From Anaerolineaceae bacterium (GTDB lineage Bacteria; Chloroflexota; Anaerolineae; Aggregatilineales; Phototrophicaceae), in assembly GCA_002699585.1 (NCBI GenBank), contig PABP01000009.1:731750-795749 (forward strand): a stretch of 64,000 nt of DNA, read 5' to 3'. A program made the translations under genes and the position numbers. Positions 34,884 to 43,245 of the stretch are shown here, one piece after another (within the stretch, counting starts at the first letter, position 1; each line of letters starts with the position of its first letter). The notes under the pieces were generated by a model that did not search any database, was not told the DNA's origin, and saw only the letters and a program-made list of their open reading frames with translations.

Positions 34884-36413
34884 TTACCAGCGCCACACCC
34901 ACAAATTATCAAACTGGCAACTCGTATCCCCAGGATCATAGTTGATGACCGCTTGGCCGATGCTGCCGCTGTCGTTTACGCTGGTGATGTCACCCACGCG
35001 CTGTCCATTGACGAATAATGTGACCTCGCCGCCGCTGGCGATCAGCAGCAGATTGTAGGTGCTGTTGGTAGGTAGGGTCAGGTCTTCCCTGAAGACGGTC
35101 TCTGTAAAAGTCTCACCTTCGCGCTGGCTAAGCCCAACGGCGCCCGTACTATCGACAAAGCCCACGACATAGGTATCGTCGTCGCTGTCGTATGTCACCA
35201 GCCCACAGCCGTTGACGCGCTCGCTAAAGGGCCAACTCACGTTTGCGCCAATGACGACATCCTCAAATTCGAGGTCGCTGGCCAGACTAAAACGGCTCAC
35301 ACCGGCGTCCAGATAGCGTGCTGTGCTTTCATCCAGCGATAGAATCTGCTCGCCACCCGCTTCGATGACATTGCGCCGTTCCAACTCGCGTACCATGTCA
35401 CTGGCATTAGAGACGATGATCGAATCGACGGCAATCGGCGCATTGTTCTCGACCAGTGGCACGGTTACTATCAGGTCATCCAGCAGGACACGGGTCCGGC
35501 TGCCTAAGGCATTGACCGTATTGGCGATAAATCCTAGTTGGCCGCGCCCTTCGATCGCGTCATCATGCACCATACCAATGACTTGCCCATCGTAAAGGAA
35601 TTCGTGGCGGTCATTCTTGATGAAAATGCTCAGGTTAAAGCGCGTGGTACCGGCCACAATCGCTGGATGGGGCGACCAATCGCTCAGGATGCGCTGTTCG
35701 TCATCCTCAACGGCAATCGCTCGCCAGTAACCGCGATGGTCAATTAGATAAGCATAGTAGGTCGTGTTGTCCTGCTGTCGATACGTCAGCCCGACTTGCC
35801 AGCCATTGCGCCCGGTCACATTGTCGATGACCAACTGGGCGAAAAACTGCGCGGGTGCGTCCAGCGTGCTGCGGCTGATGCGCGCCGTTTGCTGGATGCC
35901 TTCGACCTCAAGCTGGAGCAGGCTGTCTTCTGTATTGAACTGGGCTTCATCGCCTTCTGTTGTCGTAATGAGGTTCCAGGGCTGCGGCTCGTTAAATTCT
36001 TCATGCAGGGAGATGGCGGCATAACCGGGCAGGGTTGTCAGCCGATAGTCGCCGGACGTATCGCCATAGCCACTGATGCGCACCAGATAAGTTCCATTGC
36101 GCGGTACAGTAAATCCCTCGATAGCCGCATTGTGGCTCGTTGGTGTGTAATCGTCATTCTGAATGAGGACGTTCTCGCTAGTATCTTCAATCGTGATGAT
36201 GGGATCTAGTTCGCCGTTGATGCTCTCTGCGATGAACGAGAACATGGCACCATCACGCGCAGGCAAACGCCAAACGGCGGATTCACCCGCAGCCAACGAT
36301 TCCGTAATGGTCTGGCCAACGACGAGGTCTTCCTGGGCACGGGTAGGACCCCACATGAAGGCGAGTAGGGCAATGGGAATGAGCCAGGCCAGGGGCCGGG
36401 ATTGTCGGGTCAT
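34884..36413 (-). CDS. Secreted protein with PPC-like and two lectin-like (concanavalin-fold) regions
   Basis: A signal peptide occupies about residues 1-26 (ends MWGPTRAQ). A bacterial pre-peptidase C-terminal-like (PPC) domain follows at about 28-130, with SAVWRLPARDGAMFSFIAES and the closing NGTYLVRISGYGDTSGDYRL. Two beta-rich regions (about 140-330 and 345-505) have the look of laminin-G/concanavalin-like jelly rolls, for example LYDGQVIGMVHDD and LFVNGQRVGDI. No catalytic motif or cell-wall anchor is seen, so it is probably a binding or surface protein. Its start overlaps the stop of the upstream membrane gene by 4 bases. Confidence 0.7.
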   Translation of the reverse strand: MTRQSRPLAWLIPIALLAFMWGPTRAQEDLVVGQTITESLAAGESAVWRLPARDGAMFSFIAESINGELDPIITIEDTSENVLIQNDDYTPTSHNAAIEGFTVPRNGTYLVRISGYGDTSGDYRLTTLPGYAAISLHEEFNEPQPWNLITTTEGDEAQFNTEDSLLQLEVEGIQQTARISRSTLDAPAQFFAQLVIDNVTGRNGWQVGLTYRQQDNTTYYAYLIDHRGYWRAIAVEDDEQRILSDWSPHPAIVAGTTRFNLSIFIKNDRHEFLYDGQVIGMVHDDAIEGRGQLGFIANTVNALGSRTRVLLDDLIVTVPLVENNAPIAVDSIIVSNASDMVRELERRNVIEAGGEQILSLDESTARYLDAGVSRFSLASDLEFEDVVIGANVSWPFSERVNGCGLVTYDSDDDTYVVGFVDSTGAVGLSQREGETFTETVFREDLTLPTNSTYNLLLIASGGEVTLFVNGQRVGDITSVNDSGSIGQAVINYDPGDTSCQFDNLWVWRW

Positions 36414-37108
36414 TGCTCAGGCATCCACCGCGGGAAGTTAACCTTTAGCGTAGCGACATAATCAACGAATTGATCTAATTGGAGTTCGGCGCCATTCATA
36501 CCCCGGTCGCGCTCCGCTTCGTGCAGACGGCGCTGTGCGCCTGCTTGGCGCATATCTCGGATGGATGAGCTACCTTCATCAGGCTTTTTGCTTTTGGGTT
36601 CCAGCATCTTAAACTGGCTGCTGAGCGGAATGTTCTCAAAATCATCTGGGGAAACGAACGAGTAAACCGGGATGACGTTGTCCTCTTGCTCTAGGGCGCA
36701 AGCAATGACATACCAGCCACGCTTGACCCGTTGGCTCTTCTTGACCGCAAAACGCCAGAATAGCACGTTTACATGCTGCTCAGGGTCTACCACGCGCTCG
36801 ATCTTCTCATCGCGCGTCAGGGCGATGCGCTCCCGATTGATGTGTAGCATACGGCCACTGGACCAACGCCCCGTCAGATAGCGGTCCGTCACATAGGTCG
36901 CCAGCCCGCCGATGCCCATCGCAATCATCATATTCAGCAAAAGTCCACCAGGGAACACGAAGCGGTCGAGAATAAAAAAGCCAATAATGGTTCCGGCTAC
37001 CAGGGTGGCACAACCCGCAGCGCGGATGCCGTTATGCTCAATATCGACGGCGTAAGTGCGTTCTTTCTCAGTTTGCGCGATAGGTGGTACGCTGGTTGCT
37101 TCAGTCAT
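36410..37108 (-). CDS. Hypothetical protein with two N-proximal membrane helices
   Basis: The 232-residue product has a short polar start (MTEATSVPPIAQTEKERTYA). Two adjacent hydrophobic helices lie at about residues 32-52 and 56-76. The cytoplasmic-type domain that follows contains RMLHINRERIALTRDEKIER and an LFWRFAVKKSQRVKRGWYVI stretch. The C-terminal region is charged and helical. No known family. Its end overlaps the start of the secreted lectin-like gene by 4 bases (ATGA), so the pair is cotranscribed and may form a membrane-secretion or surface unit. Confidence 0.6.
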   Translation of the reverse strand: MTEATSVPPIAQTEKERTYAVDIEHNGIRAAGCATLVAGTIIGFFILDRFVFPGGLLLNMMIAMGIGGLATYVTDRYLTGRWSSGRMLHINRERIALTRDEKIERVVDPEQHVNVLFWRFAVKKSQRVKRGWYVIACALEQEDNVIPVYSFVSPDDFENIPLSSQFKMLEPKSKKPDEGSSSIRDMRQAGAQRRLHEAERDRGMNGAELQLDQFVDYVATLKVNFPRWMPEQ

Positions 37109-37231
37109 GGTGGATAAAGTCCTCTGCTTGTTAGCGACTTATGCGGCATATAACCCAATATTGCCAAAGAATAGCATCAATGTATTAAAAGTTGATGTGG
37201 ATTTGCTACGGTTACTGACTACTGAACCCGG

Positions 37232-37987
37232 CTAGATAGCCTTTGCCAGCATGATAACCCGTTCTGTATTGGGCTTGCCAGGTTGGTATGGTGCCAAATC
37301 AGGCGTAATAATTGTGTGGATATCAAAATTGGCGCGTTTGGCCAATGCCACGACTGCCTGGACCGGATAAGCTCGCATGGTGCGCGAAGCCTTCTGGCGC
37401 TGCCAGACATCGTTCTCCCGTCGCGTGTAGATATAGTAATCGCGCACCTGGATTTGGCGCTCAAAGTCGTAGTGATTTTTAGCAAACACAGTCAGGTCGT
37501 CAGTATCGTAAATTAATCTATCCCCCGTCTGGTAACGGATAACCAGGCCTTCAATCGTATATAGATCGAACATGAACAGGCGACCTTCATGCAGGGTCTT
37601 GCGGATGCATTGGAAGGCGGCTTCTAATTGCTTCAGGCTGTCCATCTCACCCAGCACATTCAGGGCCAGGGCCATATCCATCCCGCTGATGCCCTCTAAT
37701 GATAGAATATCCTGCTGCTGCCAATCGACGGACCCACGTCCGCCGCTGATAGACGCTTTGGCTTGTTCCAGCATCGCTTCAGACTGGTCGACCCCAGTAA
37801 GCAGGTACCCATGTTGCGCCAACCATTGTAGGCCTTTGCCAGTGCCACAGCCCAGGCTGATGATGCGGCGTCCCATCCAATCGTTACGCAACGCATAATC
37901 TACCAGGCGCGGCGTGAGCGCCTCGGCAAAGTTGCCAAAGTCCAGTTTGTCATAAACGGAGGCTAAAATATCGTAGTTTGGGGCCAT
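37232..37987 (-). CDS. Class I SAM-dependent methyltransferase
   Basis: The protein begins MAPNYDILASVYDKLDF, the usual opening of type 11/25 methyltransferases. Motif I is RIISLGCGTGKGLQWLAQHG near residue 41, the acidic end of strand 2 is LLTGVDQSEAMLEQAKAS, and MDMALALNVLGEMDSLKQLE is near 104. SAM binding is therefore well supported. The 251 residues continue into a C-terminal beta region with YDTDDLTVFAKNHYDFERQI, often seen in small-molecule methyltransferases of this group. The substrate is unknown and the neighbours do not suggest one. Confidence 0.8.
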   Translation of the reverse strand: MAPNYDILASVYDKLDFGNFAEALTPRLVDYALRNDWMGRRIISLGCGTGKGLQWLAQHGYLLTGVDQSEAMLEQAKASISGGRGSVDWQQQDILSLEGISGMDMALALNVLGEMDSLKQLEAAFQCIRKTLHEGRLFMFDLYTIEGLVIRYQTGDRLIYDTDDLTVFAKNHYDFERQIQVRDYYIYTRRENDVWQRQKASRTMRAYPVQAVVALAKRANFDIHTIITPDLAPYQPGKPNTERVIMLAKAI

Positions 37988-38110
37988 GCGCTTCGCTTTG
38001 ATCGTCTTACACGCAGTCCAATAGTCGTATAGCGCACTCTAGCATATCCTGACGTCTGCTGCCAGAGAAAACGGGTAGTCACGCTATGAGGTTTGTTTTT
38101 CCGAACGAAC

Positions 38111-38815
38111 TTACCGCTTGATTGGCATCCAGTAGCCTTGTGACGGTGCCGTCACGATATACGAAGGGCGACGTGGATTTTCTTCTAGTTTTTGCCGCAG
38201 CCGAGAGATATTGACCCGCAGAACGGAAAAATCGCCACGATATTGCTCTCCCCATACCGAGCGCAGGAGTTCATCATGAGAGACGACGCGACCCGAATTG
38301 CGCATCAGCATGACGAGAATGCCATACTCAATCGGCGTCAGATGCAGCCGACGACCACGAATCATGGCTTGCCGACGGGGCATATCCAATTCCAGGTCAC
38401 GCACTTTTAGGCGCGTTTCCGGCTTGGGTGTCCATTCGACACGACGCAGCAGCGCACGCACGCGGGCTACCAGTTCTTCAGGTGAAAAAGGCTTGGACAT
38501 ATAGTCATCTGCACCGGCCTCCAAAGCGATGACGCGATCATTATCCTGGCCATAACCGCTCAAGATAATCATCGGCAGGAACGAATGCGTCCTGACGTTG
38601 CGCAGCAAGTCGATGCCATTGATGTCGGGCAGATCAATATCGAGTAACACGAGATCAGGCGTATTCGACGTAATTTCACTGAGTGCGACCTCGCCCTGTG
38701 CGACAGATTCCGCATTGAAGCCCGCATCTTCTAAAAGGGTACACACGACCTCGGCGGTGTCTTCATCATCTTCTACTATGAGAATATTGAGGTCACGCTG
38801 CTGGACAGTTACCAT
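38111..38815 (-). CDS. OmpR/PhoB-type response regulator
   Basis: The receiver domain (about residues 10-122) has ILIVEDDEDTAEVV at its start and the phosphoacceptor Asp in LVLLDIDLPDINGIDLL near 54. The switch residues are in MIILSGYG and the Lys in DDYMSKPFSPEELVARVRAL near 105. The winged-helix DNA-binding domain follows from about 140, with LTPIEYGILVMLMRNSGRVV and VLRVNISRLRQKLEENPRR. The ATG at 38815 is preferred to a TTG two codons upstream. No sensor kinase is adjacent. Two palindromes upstream (38945-38961 and 38973-38992) are candidate operators. Confidence 0.93.
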   Translation of the reverse strand: MVTVQQRDLNILIVEDDEDTAEVVCTLLEDAGFNAESVAQGEVALSEITSNTPDLVLLDIDLPDINGIDLLRNVRTHSFLPMIILSGYGQDNDRVIALEAGADDYMSKPFSPEELVARVRALLRRVEWTPKPETRLKVRDLELDMPRRQAMIRGRRLHLTPIEYGILVMLMRNSGRVVSHDELLRSVWGEQYRGDFSVLRVNISRLRQKLEENPRRPSYIVTAPSQGYWMPIKR

Positions 38816-38944
38816 ACTCAAACGCCTGATAAACTAATATGTAACACTCTTGAAACCTGTTATACCACAGGAAGTGTGAGTGTACAACTAAATAAGCCCA
38901 CCCTAACTATTCAAACACAATTATACATTAAGCGCAAAAGCACA

Positions 38945-38992
38945 TACAAACTCAGTTTGTACGAACTTGTCGACAATATTAAAGAATATTGT
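38945..38992. promoter_or_regulatory. Two palindromes upstream of the response regulator gene
   Basis: TACAAACT-C-AGTTTGTA (38945-38961) is a perfect palindrome with 8-bp arms about one central base. ACAATATT-AAAG-AATATTGT (38973-38992) is a perfect 8-bp inverted repeat with a four-base centre. Both lie in the 218-base gap before the regulator, neither has a T-run that would make it a terminator, and the region is AT-rich. They look like protein-binding sites, possibly for the regulator itself. Confidence 0.5.
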
Positions 38993-39033
38993 GGCAAATT
39001 ATTCGCACGATTATCTCTTTCAAAAGGTACACT

Positions 39034-39927
39034 CTAAGTGATGTCCAAATGCTCATCTATGAAGTGTGCAATGGCATCCAGTGATTGGACAGCTTGCGGT
39101 AGTGACAAGAAAAGTTGCCATACATGCCACATACGCGGATAGATCTCCAATTGCACGCTGACGCCGACTTCTTCTGCTAATGTCGCGATACGAACCGCAT
39201 CGTCACACAGTACTTCCTCTTCACCCACGTGGATCAGCATCGGCGGCAATCCCTGTAAGTCGCTAAATACAGGTGAAATCAACGGGTTGCGTGCGTCCTG
39301 GCCTGCCAAATACGATGCATTCATGAATCGGGTTGCTCTTGGATGCAACACGGCATCATACTGCTGTTGAAACAGGCCTTGCTTGTTGGACAAATCCGTC
39401 ACGGGGGAAAGACAGGCAGCCGCCCCAGGCAGGGGAATATCGTTGTCTCGCAGTTGTAGCATCGTTGTGATTGTCAGATTACCACCAGCGGAGTCTCCTG
39501 CTATAGCGATATGATCGCCAGCAAATCCCTGTTGCAGTAGCCAGCGATAAGCCGTCACGCAGTCATCTAACGCAGCCGGAAAAGGATGTTCAGGTGCCAG
39601 TCGATAGTCGACCATCAGCACCCGAATCCCTATCTTTTTGGCGAGATACGCGGCCATCTCCAGATGCATTGAGGTCAAACCATAAATAAATCCACCGCCG
39701 TGTATGTAGAGCAGCACCCGGTCGCCGAGGCTATCATTTGGAGTGAGCCACTCACAGCGGACACCATCGGCATTGACAGCCTCACGCTGGATGTTATCAC
39801 CGAGACTGACGCGCTCGGCGCTTTTTCTGATGCCCCATTGTGCGATTGAAACGGGTACATAGGCGGTCAGGGTACGGGTTAACGCCAAACCGGCACGGAT
39901 GCGCTTTTCAGCAGGGGAGATGGCCAT
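39034..39927 (-). CDS. Alpha/beta hydrolase of the HSL (hormone-sensitive lipase) type
   Basis: The oxyanion motif LLYIHGGGFIYGL is near residue 72 and the nucleophile elbow IAGDSAGGNLTIT is near 145. The catalytic Asp region is LIHVGEEEVLCDDAVRIA near 237, and the His is in MWHVWQLFLSLP near 268. This is the complete triad of the HSL/bacterial family IV esterases, which hydrolyse short acyl esters. It is 297 residues, as usual. The next gene upstream is an SDR oxidoreductase about 70 bases away on the same strand, so the two may share a pathway for a lipid or ester. No signal peptide. Confidence 0.9.
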   Translation of the reverse strand: MAISPAEKRIRAGLALTRTLTAYVPVSIAQWGIRKSAERVSLGDNIQREAVNADGVRCEWLTPNDSLGDRVLLYIHGGGFIYGLTSMHLEMAAYLAKKIGIRVLMVDYRLAPEHPFPAALDDCVTAYRWLLQQGFAGDHIAIAGDSAGGNLTITTMLQLRDNDIPLPGAAACLSPVTDLSNKQGLFQQQYDAVLHPRATRFMNASYLAGQDARNPLISPVFSDLQGLPPMLIHVGEEEVLCDDAVRIATLAEEVGVSVQLEIYPRMWHVWQLFLSLPQAVQSLDAIAHFIDEHLDIT

Positions 39928-39998
39928 TTACTTATCTTTCTAGATGCAACACACAAAACTAAATAGTCGGACAGAACGACGCGGCAAGAAGATCGGCC

Positions 39999-40811
39999 TT
40001 ATTGTGAAAGCAAGCCCTTCATCTGATTGTACATAAACTTGGTTGCCCGCAGCGGGCTGATGCGATAGAAGACGTTCATAAGTTTGGCATCGTTGCCTAC
40101 ATAAACCTGGAACTTATCCCGTTCGATCCCGTCAATAATCGCTTGAGCGGCATCTTCAGCCGATGTAGCACGCATGGGTGACGCGTTTTCCATATCGGCG
40201 GCTGCGGCTGGCATATCTACTCCTGAATTCTCTGTGATATTGGTGGCGATGGCACCTGGGAATACGACTGTAACGCCCACATTTGTGTCGATTAATTCAG
40301 CATACAGTCCCTCTGTCATCAGCTTGACCGCAGCTTTTGATGCGCCGTATATTGTTTGCCCCGGTACAGGGAAGAATCCACCCATGCTGGAAACATTTGT
40401 AATATGTGCTTCAGGACGCTTCAGCAGATGGGGGAGAAAAGCCCGTGTCATATAGATGACGCCATACAAGTTGACGTTGAGGACGCGCTCAATGATCTTA
40501 TCATCCAGGTCAGCTAATTTCACAAACGGCTGGATAATGCCTGCGTTATTGATGAGGCCATCGACTGTGCCATGCGCATTGATCACAGCCTGCGGCAGAT
40601 TATCGACTGCTCCCTTGTCGCTGACGTTGACAATATGGGTGCTGATTTTTCTCTTGTTTGAACCCGCCAGATTGACCGTCTCGGCCAGTGTATCCGGGTT
40701 GAGGTCCACCGCAGCGACCTTTGCGCCCATCGCAACCAGCTTCAGCGTCAAAGCACGACCTATGCCACTTCCGGCCCCTGTCACAACAATAACTTTATTT
40801 TGCATCTTCAT
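39999..40811 (-). CDS. Short-chain dehydrogenase/reductase (SDR)
   Basis: The NAD(P)-binding loop is VVTGAGSGIGRALTLKL near residue 10. DLNPDTLAETV after strand 2 has an Asp, which favours NAD(H) over NADP(H). NNAGIIQPFV is near 89, the catalytic Ser is in NVSSMGGFFPVPG near 139, and Y-x-x-x-K is in TIYGASKAAVKLMTEG near 154. The 270 residues fit classical SDRs, with a C-terminal extension typical of the acyl-chain SDR group. AAAGGGGG precedes the ATG. The lipase-like hydrolase follows downstream. Confidence 0.9.
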   Translation of the reverse strand: MKMQNKVIVVTGAGSGIGRALTLKLVAMGAKVAAVDLNPDTLAETVNLAGSNKRKISTHIVNVSDKGAVDNLPQAVINAHGTVDGLINNAGIIQPFVKLADLDDKIIERVLNVNLYGVIYMTRAFLPHLLKRPEAHITNVSSMGGFFPVPGQTIYGASKAAVKLMTEGLYAELIDTNVGVTVVFPGAIATNITENSGVDMPAAAADMENASPMRATSAEDAAQAIIDGIERDKFQVYVGNDAKLMNVFYRISPLRATKFMYNQMKGLLSQ

Positions 40812-40902
40812 GGGATGCCCCCTTTATAACTCTTGCAATAAACACACTGTAATAATTTGCAACTTATTATACTACTCTACTTTGGGATTTACCCCTAAAA
40901 GC

Positions 40903-40927
40903 AAAAAATCCAGCACAAGGCTGGATT
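40903..40927 (-). terminator. Terminator of tRNA-Val (minus strand)
   Basis: On the minus strand AATCCAGC (40927-40920) and GCTGGATT (40914-40907) form an 8-bp stem over a five-base loop, followed by a T-run (40908-40903). It stands just downstream of tRNA-Val. Confidence 0.72.
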
Positions 40928-40933
40928 CTGATG

Positions 40934-41007
40934 TGGGCGGTGAGGGACTTGAACCCCCAACCCCTCGCTTGTAAGGCGAATGCTCTGGCCAATTGAGCTA
41001 ACCGCCC
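40934..41007 (-). tRNA. tRNA-Val (anticodon UAC)
   Basis: On the minus strand the acceptor arm GGGCGGT pairs with ACCGCCC. The D arm is AGCTCAATTGGCCAGAGCA. The anticodon loop CTTACAA, with stem TTCGC/GCGAG, carries UAC, read as Val (GUA). The T arm is GGGGTTCAAGTCCCT. Discriminator base A follows; CCA is not encoded in full (ACA). Length 74. Confidence 0.95.
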
Positions 41008-41017
41008 ATCAAAGGTC

Positions 41018-41047
41018 AGTATACAAGGGAGCCTTCCCAATGGTCAA
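41018..41047 (-). promoter_or_regulatory. Promoter of tRNA-Val (minus strand)
   Basis: On the minus strand TTGACC (41047-41042) and TATACT (41023-41018) are separated by 18 bases. The start point would fall about 4 bases before the mature tRNA. Confidence 0.6.
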
Positions 41048-41050
41048 TAG

Positions 41051-41734
41051 TTAGTCCAGCCAATTGGGTTTAGAGATGCCCACATATTCTTGGATAGCGC
41101 CATAGATATGTTGCACGTACCGAGTACTGCTAATTTCGATGCGACAAACACCATAAGGTAATTTATGAGATTTAGCTAGACTGCTCTTGGGTCTGTTGTT
41201 GATCGTGCTTTTCCTGATTTGAGATGCGTCAAGTTGAAGAACTTCTAGCCAGTATTGTTTGATTCTCTCGAAGTCCTCTGGCTGATTGACATAACAATTG
41301 ATGCGAATGGTAATCAGGTCTTCTGGCACACTGAGGGATTCTCTAATGAATTTGATGAACAAGGTCATCATATCGCTATCGGAATTGGCAAACCCCAAGA
41401 CATTTCGATTTTTCGTGCCCTCTGCCCAGTAGAGCATGCAGCCCCACGAGTGCAGTAGATCGCCTTCGCGAGCTTTGAGCCGCCCCTCTTGCTGATACTG
41501 CTCACGTTGCTGGCGATGTTTAGCTTTGTTGGCTTGACTGCCGTTACGCTGTGCCGGATGATGCTTATTGCGATCATCCAGGTGCGCTTGCTGCTGTGCT
41601 GTGAGAGCAATATCGCGTCCCCACAGGCTAACAGACGAGCGAGCCACGCTCAGCTCTGCGGCGATTTCTTTGATTGACAGCCCCTGTTGCTGACGAAGGT
41701 ACCTTGCGGCCCGCCGTTCTTCGGGTTTCGCCAT
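41051..41734 (-). CDS. HTH protein with possible LAGLIDADG-like domain
   Basis: The first 45 residues form a resolvase-type helix-turn-helix: YLRQQQGLSIKEIAAELSVA then RSSVSLWGRDIALT. A basic, Gln-rich linker follows to about 88. The rest (about 92-227) begins LLHSWGCMLYWAEGTKNRN and continues GFANSDSDMMTLFIKFIRES, an INCYVNQPEDFERIKQYWLE helix and KLPYGVCRIEISSTRYVQHI. This lay-out recalls stand-alone proteins with weak likeness to LAGLIDADG homing endonucleases, but the canonical motif is not intact. The assignment is tentative; a DNA-binding protein is well supported. It sits 44 bases from tRNA-Val, whose promoter lies just after its stop. Confidence 0.6.
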   Translation of the reverse strand: MAKPEERRAARYLRQQQGLSIKEIAAELSVARSSVSLWGRDIALTAQQQAHLDDRNKHHPAQRNGSQANKAKHRQQREQYQQEGRLKAREGDLLHSWGCMLYWAEGTKNRNVLGFANSDSDMMTLFIKFIRESLSVPEDLITIRINCYVNQPEDFERIKQYWLEVLQLDASQIRKSTINNRPKSSLAKSHKLPYGVCRIEISSTRYVQHIYGAIQEYVGISKPNWLD

Positions 41735-41813
41735 TTGCGTATGGCCTCCCTTGTTGCTGAGACTTGCCTACAGGTATCATACCCTAATTGATACTCACGA
41801 ACTCGGAGAAGCT

Positions 41814-42521
41814 ATGGCGACCCTCTACCAAGATAAATTACGCGAACGCGGCCTCTCGCTAGCACACGATTTACAGCAGCAAGGTTACAAAACGGCTCTG
41901 ATTGAGGACTCGTTCCGCGATTATATGGTCAAGCTGCAAATCGCAGCCCAGGATGGCAGTGACGCAGGCAAGCTGAACCTGTACTACAGTCCCAAGCGCA
42001 AAGAGTTCACCCTCAAAACGCATGAGATGAAGAACAAAAAGCTGGCGCAGGAGCTGGAGTCGCTCTGGCATGAGCTGAACAACACCACCCCGGCAGCCGA
42101 CATCAACCTGCCGACCAAGGGCTACGTGGCGTTTGTCGACGGGGCGCATATCAATGGCATGGTGGGCTACGGCGCGGTGATCCTGCGCGATGGCAAACCT
42201 GTGACGGAGCTGTTTGGCCGCGTGTTGGATCATCAGGATACACGCCAGGTCGCTGGGGAATTGGCTGCCACGCTAAATGTACTCGAATGGTGTGAGCAAG
42301 AAGCTGTTGATACCATCACCATCATCTATGACTACAAAGGCATCGAGCAGTGGGCGACCGGGGGCTGGAAAACAAACAAGCCGCTGACACGTCAATACGC
42401 GGCAGCGGCTAAAGCATCACCTGTTGATGTCACCTGGCTCAAGGTGAAGAGTCATACCGGCGTCAAATGGAACGAACGCGCCGATAGACTGGCCAAGAAG
42501 GGCGCTCAACAGCGCGTGTAA
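41814..42521 (+). CDS. rnhA: RNase H type 1 domain protein with an unknown N-terminal domain
   Basis: The C-terminal half is an RNase HI fold. The catalytic carboxylates are the Asp in YVAFVDGAHINGMVGYGAVI near residue 107, the Glu in GELAATLNVLEWCEQ near 147, the Asp in IIYDYKGIEQWATGGW near 168 and the Asp in NERADRLAKKGAQ near 226. It should cut RNA in RNA-DNA hybrids. The N-terminal 95 residues (MATLYQDKLRERGLSLAHDL onward) are not a hybrid-binding domain that I recognise and may bind the substrate. The ATG at 41814 has TCGGAGAAG upstream. Its stop abuts the stop of dcd, which converges. Confidence 0.85.
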   Translation: MATLYQDKLRERGLSLAHDLQQQGYKTALIEDSFRDYMVKLQIAAQDGSDAGKLNLYYSPKRKEFTLKTHEMKNKKLAQELESLWHELNNTTPAADINLPTKGYVAFVDGAHINGMVGYGAVILRDGKPVTELFGRVLDHQDTRQVAGELAATLNVLEWCEQEAVDTITIIYDYKGIEQWATGGWKTNKPLTRQYAAAAKASPVDVTWLKVKSHTGVKWNERADRLAKKGAQQRV

Positions 42522-43076
42522 CTACAGGCGTGGGGCCGTGACCCCAGTCTGGCCTTGGTACTTGCCTTTTTTATCGGCATAGGATGTGGTGCACGGCTCG
42601 TCGGCTTCAAAGAACAAGACTTGCGCGAGACCTTCATTGGCGTAGACCTTGGCAGGCAAGGGCGTCGTGTTGCTGATTTCTAATGTGACGTGGCCTTCCC
42701 ATTCCGGCTCGAAGGGCGTCACATTCACGATTAGGCCGCAGCGCGCATAGGTCGATTTGCCCAGGCAGACCGTCAGCACTGACCGCGGAATGCGGAAATA
42801 CTCAATGGACCGCGCCAGCACAAACGAGTTCGGCGGGATAATGCACACCTCACCGCGAAAATCCACGAACGACTCCGGCGCGAAGTTCTTGGGGTCGACA
42901 ATCGCCGAGTGTACATTAGTAAAGATTTTGAACTCGTCGGCTACGCGCAGGTCATACCCATATGAGGACACCCCATAGCTGATGACATCCTGGCGCACCT
43001 GGCCATCGACAAATGGCTCGATCATGCCGTGTTCCAATGCCATCTCGCGTATCCAATGGTCGGGCTTCAGTCCCAT
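42522..43076 (-). CDS. dcd: dCTP deaminase
   Basis: The enzyme deaminates dCTP to dUTP for thymidylate synthesis. Family signatures are [20 protein letters not shown] near residue 33, [20 protein letters not shown] near 82, [20 protein letters not shown] near 106 with the catalytic Glu after it, and [34 protein letters not shown] closes the protein. The 184 residues are typical. A bifunctional dCTP deaminase/dUTPase is possible from sequence alone. It lies downstream of argS on the same strand, with a 169-base gap containing a long hairpin. Confidence 0.95.
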   Translation of the reverse strand: MGLKPDHWIREMALEHGMIEPFVDGQVRQDVISYGVSSYGYDLRVADEFKIFTNVHSAIVDPKNFAPESFVDFRGEVCIIPPNSFVLARSIEYFRIPRSVLTVCLGKSTYARCGLIVNVTPFEPEWEGHVTLEISNTTPLPAKVYANEGLAQVLFFEADEPCTTSYADKKGKYQGQTGVTAPRL

Positions 43077-43190
43077 GTTTGTCTCCTATTTGATGTCACA
43101 TAGCTAGGTTCTGTTGATATGGGAAGAAAGAGGTTTTTCTCAGGCCTCAAACTTAGCCGTTGAAAATCTTCGATTCCCACAACTAGAATT

Positions 43191-43232
43191 TTTTGGTGTC
43201 ACCTTTTTTGCAAAAATGGTGACAATCCAAAA
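43191..43232. repeat. Long imperfect hairpin between argS and dcd
   Basis: TTTTGG-TGTCACC (43191-43203) pairs with GGTGACA-AT-CCAAAA (43218-43232), 13 base pairs with a two-base bulge. The loop TTTTTTGCAAAAAT can also pair with itself. It has no T-run placed as in an ordinary terminator on either strand. It could be a weak terminator for argS, an RNA-processing site or a binding site. Confidence 0.45.
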
Positions 43233-43245
43233 GTGAATATATCTG

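Noticed and set aside
36163-36441. Plus-strand frame with Met/Ser-rich product
   Set aside because: It is the complement of the secreted lectin-like gene, which has a signal peptide and proper start.
38135-38160. Palindrome GTGACGG-TG-CCGTCAC
   Set aside because: It lies inside the coding end of the response regulator and is explained by codon content; nothing else supports an operator.
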